From: Thioalkalivibrio sp. ALJ7
Lineage (GTDB): Bacteria > Pseudomonadota > Gammaproteobacteria > Ectothiorhodospirales > Ectothiorhodospiraceae
Direction of reading: 5' to 3'
NCBI RefSeq assembly: GCF_000376865.1
Contig: NZ_AQXQ01000012.1
Location: 310,001 to 374,000 of the forward strand
Length of the DNA: 64,000 nucleotides
Numbering within the stretch: position 1 is the stretch's first letter; the number at the start of each line of letters is the position of its first letter. Positions 53,500-60,103 of the stretch are shown here, piece after piece. The notes beneath the pieces are model-generated. The model did not search any database. It had not been told where the DNA came from and saw only the letters and a list, made by a program, of their open reading frames with translations. The position numbers and the translations under genes were made by a program.

Positions 53500-53621
53500 A
53501 TTAGCCGTTTCTAATCGCCCCCGACAGAAACAATCGCGCCATGGCGCGGAAAAATCGGATGGTTTCGAACATCGGGCCGAACGCTTGCGGGAAGCCCGAA
53601 GTCCAGAAGCCGACCCCGGAG

Positions 53622-53650
53622 GCACCAGCGTGGGGCGCGCCAGCGGTGCA
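53622..53650. promoter_or_regulatory. Candidate NtrC binding sites
   Basis: GCACC-AGCGT-GGGGC (53622-53636) and GCGCC-AGC-GGTGC (53637-53649) resemble the NtrC palindrome GCACC-N5-GGTGC. They lie about 140-175 bases upstream of the predicted start, the usual enhancer distance for a sigma-54 promoter. Neither is a perfect match. Confidence 0.4.
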
Positions 53651-53686
53651 GATGACCTGAAATAGTGCGTCAGTGAGATAATCCCC

Positions 53687-53772
53687 GTAGGAGCCGCCTT
53701 GGCGGCGAAGCCCCTGCCAGAGGTGGACACTGTGGACACTGGCAGGGGCTTCGCGGGCAAGCCCGCTCCCAC
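53687..53772. repeat. REPIN-like pair of inverted REP sequences
   Basis: GTAGGAGCCGCCTTGGCGGC and its continuation GAAGCCCCTGCCAG (53687-53720) are mirrored by CTGGCAGGGGCTTCGCGGGC and AAGCCCGCTCCCAC (53739-53772). Between them lies a 9-bp tandem repeat (GTGGACACT twice, 53723-53740). The GTAGGAGC...GCGAAG core is the well-known REP type of Pseudomonas and relatives. Such paired elements are spread by RAYT transposases; no RAYT gene is in this window. Confidence 0.75.
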
Positions 53773-53812
53773 AGAGGCGCCGCCCAGCGGCATCTCTTTC
53801 CCGGGGAATGGG

Positions 53813-55114
53813 CTACAGGCCGCCCTTGCCCAGCAGGTCGGACATTGCGACGGTCGCCTCGGCGACCTCGGCCAGTCGCCGGTTCTGGTTCATCGCCGTC
53901 TGGCGCAGAAGCTTGTAGGCCTGGTCCTCGCTGAGGCCGCGGTGTTGGATCAGAAGCGCCTTGGCACGTTCGATGGTCTTGCGCTCGGCCAGGGCCTGGC
54001 GCGCCGCCTGCAGTTCATCCTCCACGGATTGCAGGCGGCTAGCCTGGCGTTGCACCAGGTCCATCACCGAATGGCCGACGATCGGTACGTCGAGCACGCC
54101 GTCATCCCCGTCGCCCTGGGGCTCCAGCCCTTCCGGGGCGCCGAAGAACACGGCATAGGGCACGCTGTCACGCAGTTCCGATTCGGCGAGCTGCGCGATG
54201 CGGTCGCGCACCGCACCCAGATCGGCCCGGTCCGCCTCGATCCGGGCGGCACAACACTCGTTCAGATGCATCTCCAGCAGGTCCTCGATCTCCTTCATGG
54301 TGTCGATGCGTGCGGTGGTACAGGCAAACCAGGCCTCGGCCCGGGCTGGATCCGGCGTTCCATCGGCCTGGGTGCAGGCCTGGCGGCGCAGGCGTTCGAC
54401 CTCGGGCGCGAAGCCCGCACCCTGCAGCTCGCGCCAGGCGGCACAGGCCGGCTCCGGCGCGAACTCGGAGAAGATGCGAAACGAACGCTCCTGGGCATCA
54501 ATACGATGCAACAGGGCCTGGCGAAGCTCTCCGGCGAATCCCCCTTGACCAAACCCGGCGGCACCGATCGCACGTTCCTGGCCCGCCAACTCCTTGCCCT
54601 GCATGAAATTCAAAAGCGCAACCAGGGCCCGCGAGACCTCCGGATCGGTGGCCGAATCCGCTGCCTCGAAGACCACCGCGAGCAAGGTACGGATCAGTTC
54701 GCTGAAGCTGCGCATAGCCTCCATCGGGGTCAGGGTCCCCTCGAATACCTCCTCGCGCAGACTTGGCAGCCCCGAAAGGCCGTGCAGGGCCAACGCCATA
54801 CGCCCCAGAAGACGGCTGCGAGCATGGGCGCAGGCACCCGGCTTGAGCCAGCCACCCAGTTGGCCATTAAAGCCCGCCGCCGCCACGTCAGAATCTTCCC
54901 GGTACTGCGCGAGCTCGTCCGCGTAATGTTGCCCGCCCGAGCCGATCCACAGACTTGAGGCGCCCCGTTCACGCTGCAGCTGGTGCACCAGGGCGCGGAT
55001 CAGTCCAACCAACTGCACGGCTTCCAGCAGGCGCTCCAGGCTCACAACCTCGCACTTGCGCGAAGCCACCAGGAAATCGCCGATGGTCTCGTCCAGGGGG
55101 GTATTCGAAGTCAT
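53813..55114 (-). CDS. nasR: Nitrate-responsive antiterminator NasR (NIT-ANTAR)
   Basis: A 433-aa cytoplasmic regulator. The long N-terminal part (about 40-340) is a helical NIT nitrate-sensing domain (LIRALVHQLQRERGASSLWI, DTMKEIEDLLEMHLNEC). A coiled coil (LQSVEDELQAARQALAERK) leads into the C-terminal ANTAR RNA-binding domain (IERAKALLIQHRGLSEDQAY, LLRQTAMNQNRRLAEVAEA). In the Klebsiella system nitrate-bound NasR binds the leader hairpins and prevents termination. The start is ATG 55114 (MTSNTPLDETIGDFLV). The target leader lies immediately downstream, as expected. Confidence 0.93.
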   Translation of the reverse strand: MTSNTPLDETIGDFLVASRKCEVVSLERLLEAVQLVGLIRALVHQLQRERGASSLWIGSGGQHYADELAQYREDSDVAAAGFNGQLGGWLKPGACAHARSRLLGRMALALHGLSGLPSLREEVFEGTLTPMEAMRSFSELIRTLLAVVFEAADSATDPEVSRALVALLNFMQGKELAGQERAIGAAGFGQGGFAGELRQALLHRIDAQERSFRIFSEFAPEPACAAWRELQGAGFAPEVERLRRQACTQADGTPDPARAEAWFACTTARIDTMKEIEDLLEMHLNECCAARIEADRADLGAVRDRIAQLAESELRDSVPYAVFFGAPEGLEPQGDGDDGVLDVPIVGHSVMDLVQRQASRLQSVEDELQAARQALAERKTIERAKALLIQHRGLSEDQAYKLLRQTAMNQNRRLAEVAEATVAMSDLLGKGGL

Positions 55115-55200
55115 GCGCGTGTTCCGTGACAGGTTCACAGGAACCAGCAAGCATGCAATGTGCCAGGTCGAATGACTGGCACCGGGTGGGTACAGCAAAC

Positions 55201-55224
55201 GGGCGGGGCGTCACACCCCGCCCG
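55201..55224 (-). terminator. GC-rich hairpin after the DsrE-like gene
   Basis: Inverted repeat GGGCGGGGCG / CACCCCGCCC type, positioned 19 bases beyond the DsrE-like stop codon. The following bases have only a short U stretch, so termination is weakly supported. Confidence 0.4.
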
Positions 55225-55242
55225 GGTCGGAATTCGACCGGG

Positions 55243-55599
55243 TCAGAAGCTCATGGAGCGATCAAACTCGGCGACGGCCTGGACGTAGTGGCCCATGCCG
55301 GCCATCTCGGCGTTCGGCAGGAAGTTGTGCTCGCCGACGTCGCGACCCTTGGCGCAGGCCTCGCAGGCCCAGAACGGGACGCCTTCACTCACCAGCGAAT
55401 CCACGATGTCCTTCATCGCCGGCATGTTGTGGCCGACGATCTTGTCGTACACGTTGCGGTTGGCGATGTTCACGGCCTCGCCCTGCAGCCAGACGGTCAC
55501 GTCGTGGCCCTGCTGCTTGGCGACGTTCGCGGCGATCATGCCGAGGGTCGCGCGGGTGGGATCGTCGGTACCGGCGGTGACAGCAACAATAAAGCGCAT
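55243..55599 (-). CDS. DsrE-family sulfur-relay-like protein
   Basis: A 118-aa single DsrE/F-like domain: MRFIVAVTAGTDDPTRATLG, VTVWLQGEAVNIANRNVYD, and a Cys-containing segment (SEGVPFWACEACAKGRD) at the position where DsrE-family proteins often hold a reactive cysteine. Such proteins bind or pass sulfur or act as regulators; the partner is unknown. ATG 55599 has AAGGAGA 6 bases upstream. It is upstream of nasR on the same strand but separated by 128 bases and a hairpin. Confidence 0.8.
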   Translation of the reverse strand: MRFIVAVTAGTDDPTRATLGMIAANVAKQQGHDVTVWLQGEAVNIANRNVYDKIVGHNMPAMKDIVDSLVSEGVPFWACEACAKGRDVGEHNFLPNAEMAGMGHYVQAVAEFDRSMSF

Positions 55600-55713
55600 G
55601 GGACTCTCCTTGGTCACGTCTCAAAGTCACAGGAACCGTAGCGACCTGCAACCGTGTCGTCGAGTTCCCACTAGCGCAGTGCGTCACTCTATCGGGTCTG
55701 CGCGCCGCTCCAG

Positions 55714-55965
55714 TCAGGGCGCGTCTTTCGGCTCGATACTCATGCGGTAGAGCTTGAAAGCCATCAACAACCAAGGAACGGCGTGCATGATCAAGTCGAA
55801 GATGTCCAGCGGGCGTGTCAGCTCGCCCTGGAAGAGCCAGCGAATCTTCTCGACGATGTGTGGTTCGGGAACATAGGGTGACAACCCAAGGGTCGCCACG
55901 AACACAGCGAACAGCCACAACGGCGTCCGATCGACCCAGGCTACGAAGGCTTTCATGGCGCGCAT
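55714..55965 (-). CDS. Small hypothetical membrane protein
   Basis: An 83-aa protein not recognised by me. It has two hydrophobic helices (about residues 15-30, LWLFAVFVATLGLSPYV; and 56-72, DLIMHAVPWLLMAFKLYR) joined by a charged loop, and an acidic-polar C-terminus. An alternative start at ATG 55956 removes three residues. It lies alone between the DsrE-like gene and the divergent manganese exporter operon. Codon use resembles its neighbours, so it is probably real. Confidence 0.6.
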   Translation of the reverse strand: MRAMKAFVAWVDRTPLWLFAVFVATLGLSPYVPEPHIVEKIRWLFQGELTRPLDIFDLIMHAVPWLLMAFKLYRMSIEPKDAP

Positions 55966-55987
55966 CCTACCTGAAGCGCCTCTCGAC

Positions 55988-56016
55988 TTGCGACTACCCC
56001 CGCGCCGACCTAGAAT
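55988..56016 (+). promoter_or_regulatory. Candidate sigma-70 promoter of the riboswitch/exporter gene
   Basis: -35 TTGCGA (55988-55993) and -10 TAGAAT (56011-56016) with an ideal 17-base spacer. The expected start, near 56023-56025, is just before the riboswitch 5' end. Confidence 0.65.
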
Positions 56017-56026
56017 TCGCCCTGCT

Positions 56027-56163
56027 TCAGGGGAGTAGCGACCCGGGTGTTCAGGGAGTACCTGACCTCACCGGGGTCTGCATCAACAGATTTGGTCGGC
56101 CGCCTGGTCGACCGTGGTGCAGACAGCCCCGCCGCCGATGCGGCACCGGGCCCCGCGAGACCC
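56027..56163 (+). promoter_or_regulatory. yybP-ykoY manganese riboswitch
   Basis: The aptamer hallmarks occur in order: 5' GGGGAGTAGC (56030-56039), a stem GGTCTGCATCAACAGA whose arm TCTGC is mirrored by GGTGCAGACAGC, and the closing CGCGAGACC. Members of this class bind Mn2+ and turn on manganese exporters. It is placed directly before a TMEM165/GDT1-family gene, a known partner of the class. Recognition is by conserved sequence, not by a covariance search. Confidence 0.85.
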
Positions 56164-56185
56164 GTGGCGTTGCGTCAACATCCTT

Positions 56186-56232
56186 GGCCGGGTGGGGACG
56201 CGATGTCACGTGTCTTGCAAACCCACCCGGCC
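56186..56232 (+). other. Hairpin next to the ribosome binding site (possible riboswitch expression platform)
   Basis: An 11-bp perfect inverted repeat GGCCGGGTGGG / CCCACCCGGCC with a 25-base loop, ending 3 bases before the GGAAG ribosome binding site of the exporter gene. There is no U tract, so control would more likely be translational or through Rho. Confidence 0.5.
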
Positions 56233-56244
56233 CGGAAGAACGCC

Positions 56245-56802
56245 ATGGAAGCCCTGCTCGTCTCCACCGTGATCGTCGCCATCGCCGAGATGGGCGACAA
56301 GACTCAACTCCTGGCCCTGCTCCTGATCTGCCGCTACCAGCAGACCTGGCCCATTATCTGGGGCATCGTGGTAGCGACCCTAGCCAATCACTTCCTCGCG
56401 GCATTGGCCGGGATCTGGATTGGCACCAGCGTTCCGGACGACTGGCTGCGCTGGGGGCTGGGTATCGGTTTCATCATCATGGCCGCATGGGTGCTGATCC
56501 CGGATGGCGAAGACGAACTACCCGCCGCCTCGAAGCACGGCGTGTTCTGGACCACCACTGTGCTGTTCTTCCTGGTGGAGATGGGTGACAAGACCCAGGT
56601 GGCGACCGCCGCCCTGGCCGCGACCTTCGACAGCCTGGTCCTCGTCGTGATCGGTTCGACCATCGGCATGGTCCTCGCGAATGCCCCGGTCGTCTGGCTG
56701 GGCCAGCGCTTCGCCTGCCACCTGCCGCTGCGACTGCTACGCGCGCTCGCCGCCCTGCTGTTCTTCGCCCTGGGTCTCGGGATCCTGCTCACCTGGGTCT
56801 GA
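56245..56802 (+). CDS. TMEM165/GDT1 (UPF0016) family manganese exporter
   Basis: A 185-aa inner-membrane protein with six predicted helices in two repeats. Each repeat carries the family motif E-x-G-D-K-T (AIAEMGDKTQLLAL near residue 15, LVEMGDKTQVATA near residue 110). Family members export Mn2+ (or Ca2+). The start is ATG 56245 (MEALLVSTVIVAIAEMGDK) with GGAAG upstream; the longer open frame runs through the riboswitch and is rejected. Its 3' end overlaps the convergent TVP38-family gene by 66 bases. Confidence 0.9.
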   Translation: MEALLVSTVIVAIAEMGDKTQLLALLLICRYQQTWPIIWGIVVATLANHFLAALAGIWIGTSVPDDWLRWGLGIGFIIMAAWVLIPDGEDELPAASKHGVFWTTTVLFFLVEMGDKTQVATAALAATFDSLVLVVIGSTIGMVLANAPVVWLGQRFACHLPLRLLRALAALLFFALGLGILLTWV

Positions 56803-57513
56803 GGGCGACACTGAAGTCAGCGGAGCCTCGGCGTGCAGCGTCTTCTGACCCAGCCAGATACGCCGCACCAGGCGCGGCAGCAACAGCAGCAGGGCCAGCA
56901 CCGCCAACACGGCCAACCCCAGCTGCACGCCGCTATCGGCGCCGGCGGCCATCTCGCGCGTGGCATGCCCCAGCCAGGCATAGGCGAACAGGCTGGGCAT
57001 CAGTGCCAGCACGGTGGTCAGCGCAAACACCGGCAGCGGCAGACGCACCAGGCCCAGGGCGTAGTTGGTGGGCGCGAACGGAAACACCGGCACCAGCCGG
57101 GTCAAGGCCACTACCCGCCAGCCTTCGGCCTCTACATCCGCGCGCAGGCGGTGGCTGCGCGCGCCCATGCGCGGGACCAGCCACGGCTGCAGCCAGGTGC
57201 GGGCCAGCATGAAGGCGATGATCGCCGCCAGGGTGGCCGCCAGCAGGCTCAAAGCGCCGCCGGTGAAAGGCCCGAACAAGGCCCCGCCCAACAGAATCCA
57301 GAAGGTACTGGGCAGTGGAAACAGCGCTAGCACCATAAACGCCAGCACAAACACCAGATAGGCAGCTGCACCCCAACCGCGCAGCCAGGCCTCCACCTCG
57401 CCCAGCGGGAACCCGAGGCTGGGCCACTCCGTGGTCAGCAGAATCCAGCCCACCGAGATCACGGAAAGGACCGCGGCGACCGCCAGCCAGCGCTTGTGAT
57501 GGCGCATCCTCAT
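56737..57513 (-). CDS. TVP38/TMEM64 (VTT domain) family membrane protein
   Basis: A 258-aa inner-membrane protein with about six helices and the VTT/SNARE-associated core: FWILLGGALFGPFTGGALSL, then VVALTRLVPVFPFAPTNYAL, similar to YdjX/YdjZ and DedA-like proteins. The C-terminus is a hydrophilic Glu/Gln-rich tail. The start overlaps the rarA stop by 4 bases, so it is coupled to rarA. Function uncertain; relatives include lipid scramblases and flippases. Confidence 0.85.
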   Translation of the reverse strand: MRMRHHKRWLAVAAVLSVISVGWILLTTEWPSLGFPLGEVEAWLRGWGAAAYLVFVLAFMVLALFPLPSTFWILLGGALFGPFTGGALSLLAATLAAIIAFMLARTWLQPWLVPRMGARSHRLRADVEAEGWRVVALTRLVPVFPFAPTNYALGLVRLPLPVFALTTVLALMPSLFAYAWLGHATREMAAGADSGVQLGLAVLAVLALLLLLPRLVRRIWLGQKTLHAEAPLTSVSPSDPGEQDPETQGEEQQGGERA

Positions 57514-58907
57514 GAGGCTCCACCCGACGCGGCGCTCCCGGGCGGGGCATCGTCCCCGCGCAGGCGGTCCAGGCGTTCCGCCAGTGCGCGTTCAGTACCC
57601 TCGTGGCGCGGGGTATAGAAACGTTCCGACTCCAGCCCCTCCGGCAGATACACCTGCCCGCGCGCAAAGCCGTCGGGTTCGTCGTGATCGTAGCGGTAGC
57701 CGGCGCCAAAGCCCTCCTCGCGCATTAGTTCAGTCGGGGCGTTACGCAGGTGCAGCGGGACGTCCGCGCTACCGCTGTCGCGGATCGCCGCGCGCGCGCC
57801 GTTCAAGGCGGAATAGGCGCTATTGCTCTTGGGTGCGGCGGCCAGTTCGATCACCGCCTGCACCAGGGCCAGATCGCCCTCCGGCCGGCCCAGGCGCTCC
57901 ATGGTCTGCCAGGCCGCCAGCACCCGCGCCCCCAGGCCCACGGCGGCCAGTCCGATGTCCTCGTAGGCCATACGCAGCAGGCGCCGGCCCAGGTAATCCG
58001 GGTCGCAGCCGGCATCCAGCATACGGGTCAGCCAGTACACGGCTGCGTTCGGATCGGAGCCGCGCACCGATTTGTGCAGGGCCGAGATCTGATCGTAGAA
58101 GGCGTCGCCCTGGCGATCGAAGGCCAGAGACTGCGCCCCCATCACCGCGCGCAGGGCGTCGCCCGTAATGGCGCCTTCACGCGCCAAGTCGGAGGCGGTC
58201 TCCAGCCAGTTCAGGGCGCGCCGGGCATCACCGTCGGCGGCCCGTGCCAAACGCTGACGTTCTTCCGGGTCCAGGGTCAGGCCGCGCCCACCCAGGCCGC
58301 GCTCCGGGTCATTCATCGCGCGTTCGATCAAGGCCTCGATGGCCTCAGGACCAACCCCGCCCATGCGATAGACCCGTGCCCGCGACAGCAACGCACTATT
58401 CAGAGCGAACGAGGGGTTCTCGGTGGTCGCGCCAACAAAGGTCAGCGTCCCGTCCTCGATATGCGGCAGCAGGGCATCCTGCTGGCCCTTGTTGAAGCGA
58501 TGGATCTCGTCAATGAACAACAGCGTCCCGACACCATTGCGCCGCCGCGCCTTGGCGGCCTCCACCACGGCGCGCACATCCTTGACCCCGGCGAGCACCG
58601 CGGACAGCGTAACCAGCCGCTGCGCCCCGGCGGCCGCGACCAACCGCGCCAGCGTGGTCTTGCCGCACCCAGGCGGACCCCAGAGGATCATCGACGGCGT
58701 CTGGCCCTGCTCGATCGCCTGACGCAGCGCAGCGTCGGGGCCGACCAGGTGGTCCTGGCCGAGCATCTCGTCCAGCCGCGCCGGACGCATGCGCTCGGCC
58801 AGCGGCGCGGACGGGTCGGGGCCCGCGGGGGACGGCTCCGGTTCGGGTTCGGGCGATGCCATGTCCGGATCCGGGCCGAACAGATCGCCATCGAGGGAAT
58901 CGCTCAT
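57510..58907 (-). CDS. rarA: Replication-associated recombination protein A
   Basis: A 465-aa AAA+ ATPase of the RarA/MgsA/WRNIP1 family, acting at stalled replication forks. Walker A ILWGPPGCGKTTLARL, Walker B LLFIDEIHRFNKGQQ, sensor motifs (FVGATTENPSFALNSALLSR), and a C-terminal tetramerisation region (RMAYEDIGLAAVGL; RNAPTELMREEGFG). An acidic Pro-rich segment precedes the core. ATG 58907. It is often linked to lolA and ftsK, as here. Confidence 0.96.
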   Translation of the reverse strand: MSDSLDGDLFGPDPDMASPEPEPEPSPAGPDPSAPLAERMRPARLDEMLGQDHLVGPDAALRQAIEQGQTPSMILWGPPGCGKTTLARLVAAAGAQRLVTLSAVLAGVKDVRAVVEAAKARRRNGVGTLLFIDEIHRFNKGQQDALLPHIEDGTLTFVGATTENPSFALNSALLSRARVYRMGGVGPEAIEALIERAMNDPERGLGGRGLTLDPEERQRLARAADGDARRALNWLETASDLAREGAITGDALRAVMGAQSLAFDRQGDAFYDQISALHKSVRGSDPNAAVYWLTRMLDAGCDPDYLGRRLLRMAYEDIGLAAVGLGARVLAAWQTMERLGRPEGDLALVQAVIELAAAPKSNSAYSALNGARAAIRDSGSADVPLHLRNAPTELMREEGFGAGYRYDHDEPDGFARGQVYLPEGLESERFYTPRHEGTERALAERLDRLRGDDAPPGSAASGGAS

Positions 58908-58947
58908 AACGGAGATTGTAACCCTTCGGGCGAAAACCCTTTTTTCA

Positions 58948-59284
58948 CCACGAAGCGCACGAAGGCACGAAGAAGGTCAAGGCCGGATTGCACCACGGAG
59001 GGCACAGAGAACACGGAGAAGAGCTGGTGTTGGCGTTGGGAACTCCACAACAAAAAGGATGTACGAATGCTCCGGCCGGAATGACAGCGTGCAGGGCGTC
59101 CGTCCAGACACACCAAGACGGATGGTCCGGCGTTGTGGGGAGTTCGGGGTTACACCAACGTCGTTACGTGGCCCGGGCCGTCGGGATTCAGACCAAAGCG
59201 CCACACTTCCAGCGCCCTCCTTGCAGTCTCCCCACCTTCCTGTAAACGCCCTTGACCTTCTTCGTGCCTTGGTGAGCTTCGTGG
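58948..59284. mobile_element. 337-bp MITE-like element with 34-bp terminal inverted repeats
   Basis: The left end 58948-58981 and the right end 59251-59284 are inverted copies, 32 of 34 bases identical (CCACGAAG...AAGGTCAAG). The ends contain three CGAAG units in a row. Inside are a second pair of imperfect inverted segments (GGAACTCCACAAC near 59038 and GTTGTGGGGAGTTC near 59134) and a CACGGAGGGCACAGAG stretch. It encodes no credible protein and fills most of the gap between rarA and lolA. Non-autonomous mobile element or dispersed intergenic repeat. Confidence 0.6.
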
Positions 59285-59308
59285 AGAATAACCAGGGCGC
59301 GGGCTTGG

Positions 59309-59962
59309 TTACGGACGGTAGATGTCGGTGCCGGACGGCGGTTCGAAGGTGAAGATCGCGGGGTCGAGATCGGCGTTGCGTTCGGTTGCATGGAAACGGA
59401 TCTCGGTCGTCTGCCCGAAGATGTCGCGGAAGGCCATGCGGGTCAGGTCCCCATCGGGGGTCAGATCGAGGTCGAGGCTGGTGAAGTCCGCCTGCTCGTT
59501 CCGCGGGATCAGCACCAACCGCAAGGCCGCGCCATCCGGCACCGGACGAAGCGACATACGGAAGTGCTCGTCGAGGCGTTCCGGCTGGGTGATCGCGGCG
59601 ATCGGGGTCGCGTCAAACGCATCGCCCAGCGGGCGCACCGTAGCCTGCGACAGGTCCGGGTCGTACATCCACAGGTCCTGACCGTCGGAGACGATGGTCT
59701 GCGGGAAGGGTTCGGTCACCTGCCAATGCAGGCGATTGGGCATGCCGAGCTGCATCTGCCCGTCGGACTCTTGCAACACGTAGCCGGTCTCATCGCGCAC
59801 CGTTTGCGTGAATTCGGCCGAGAAGGTCTCCAGCCCATCAACAAAGCGGTCCAGCGCGGCGCGCGCATCCGCCGCCGGCTCGGCCGCCGATGCGGCGCCG
59901 ACGATCAGGGAGGCCATGGCCACCAGGGCCAGCAACAGGCGCGAAGAAGAACGAGACTTCAT
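59309..59962 (-). CDS. lolA: Outer-membrane lipoprotein carrier protein LolA
   Basis: A 217-aa periplasmic chaperone that carries lipoproteins from LolCDE to LolB. It has a Sec signal peptide (LLLALVAMASLIVGAASAAE, cut after about residue 26), then the LolA fold: ETFSAEFTQTVRDETGYVLQ, GQMQLGMPNRLHWQVTEPFP, TIVSDGQDLWMYDPDLSQAT. Length is normal. It follows ftsK after 141 bases with no evident feature, as in many gammaproteobacteria. Confidence 0.94.
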   Translation of the reverse strand: MKSRSSSRLLLALVAMASLIVGAASAAEPAADARAALDRFVDGLETFSAEFTQTVRDETGYVLQESDGQMQLGMPNRLHWQVTEPFPQTIVSDGQDLWMYDPDLSQATVRPLGDAFDATPIAAITQPERLDEHFRMSLRPVPDGAALRLVLIPRNEQADFTSLDLDLTPDGDLTRMAFRDIFGQTTEIRFHATERNADLDPAIFTFEPPSGTDIYRP

Positions 59963-60103
59963 GCGAACTCCGGTTAAAGCGTTTCAATCATGCTGCGCCC
60001 GGTCGCTTAACCCGGCGTGAATAGCGTTGGAGGTAATGACGAACGGTGTCACACGACCCGAGACATGGACCTCGCTTGGGGCCCTTGGTTCGAGTCGGAG
60101 GCC

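Noticed and set aside
53687-53772. A possible two-unit CRISPR array
   Set aside because: The units are inverted rather than direct and match REP sequence, with no spacer structure or cas genes nearby.
56047-56244. An N-terminal extension of the GDT1-type protein
   Set aside because: These bases form the riboswitch and hairpin. Family homology and a ribosome binding site begin at 56245.
59963-60103. A gene or RNA between ftsK and lolA
   Set aside because: No ribosome binding site, no convincing frame and no strong hairpin seen in these 141 bases.
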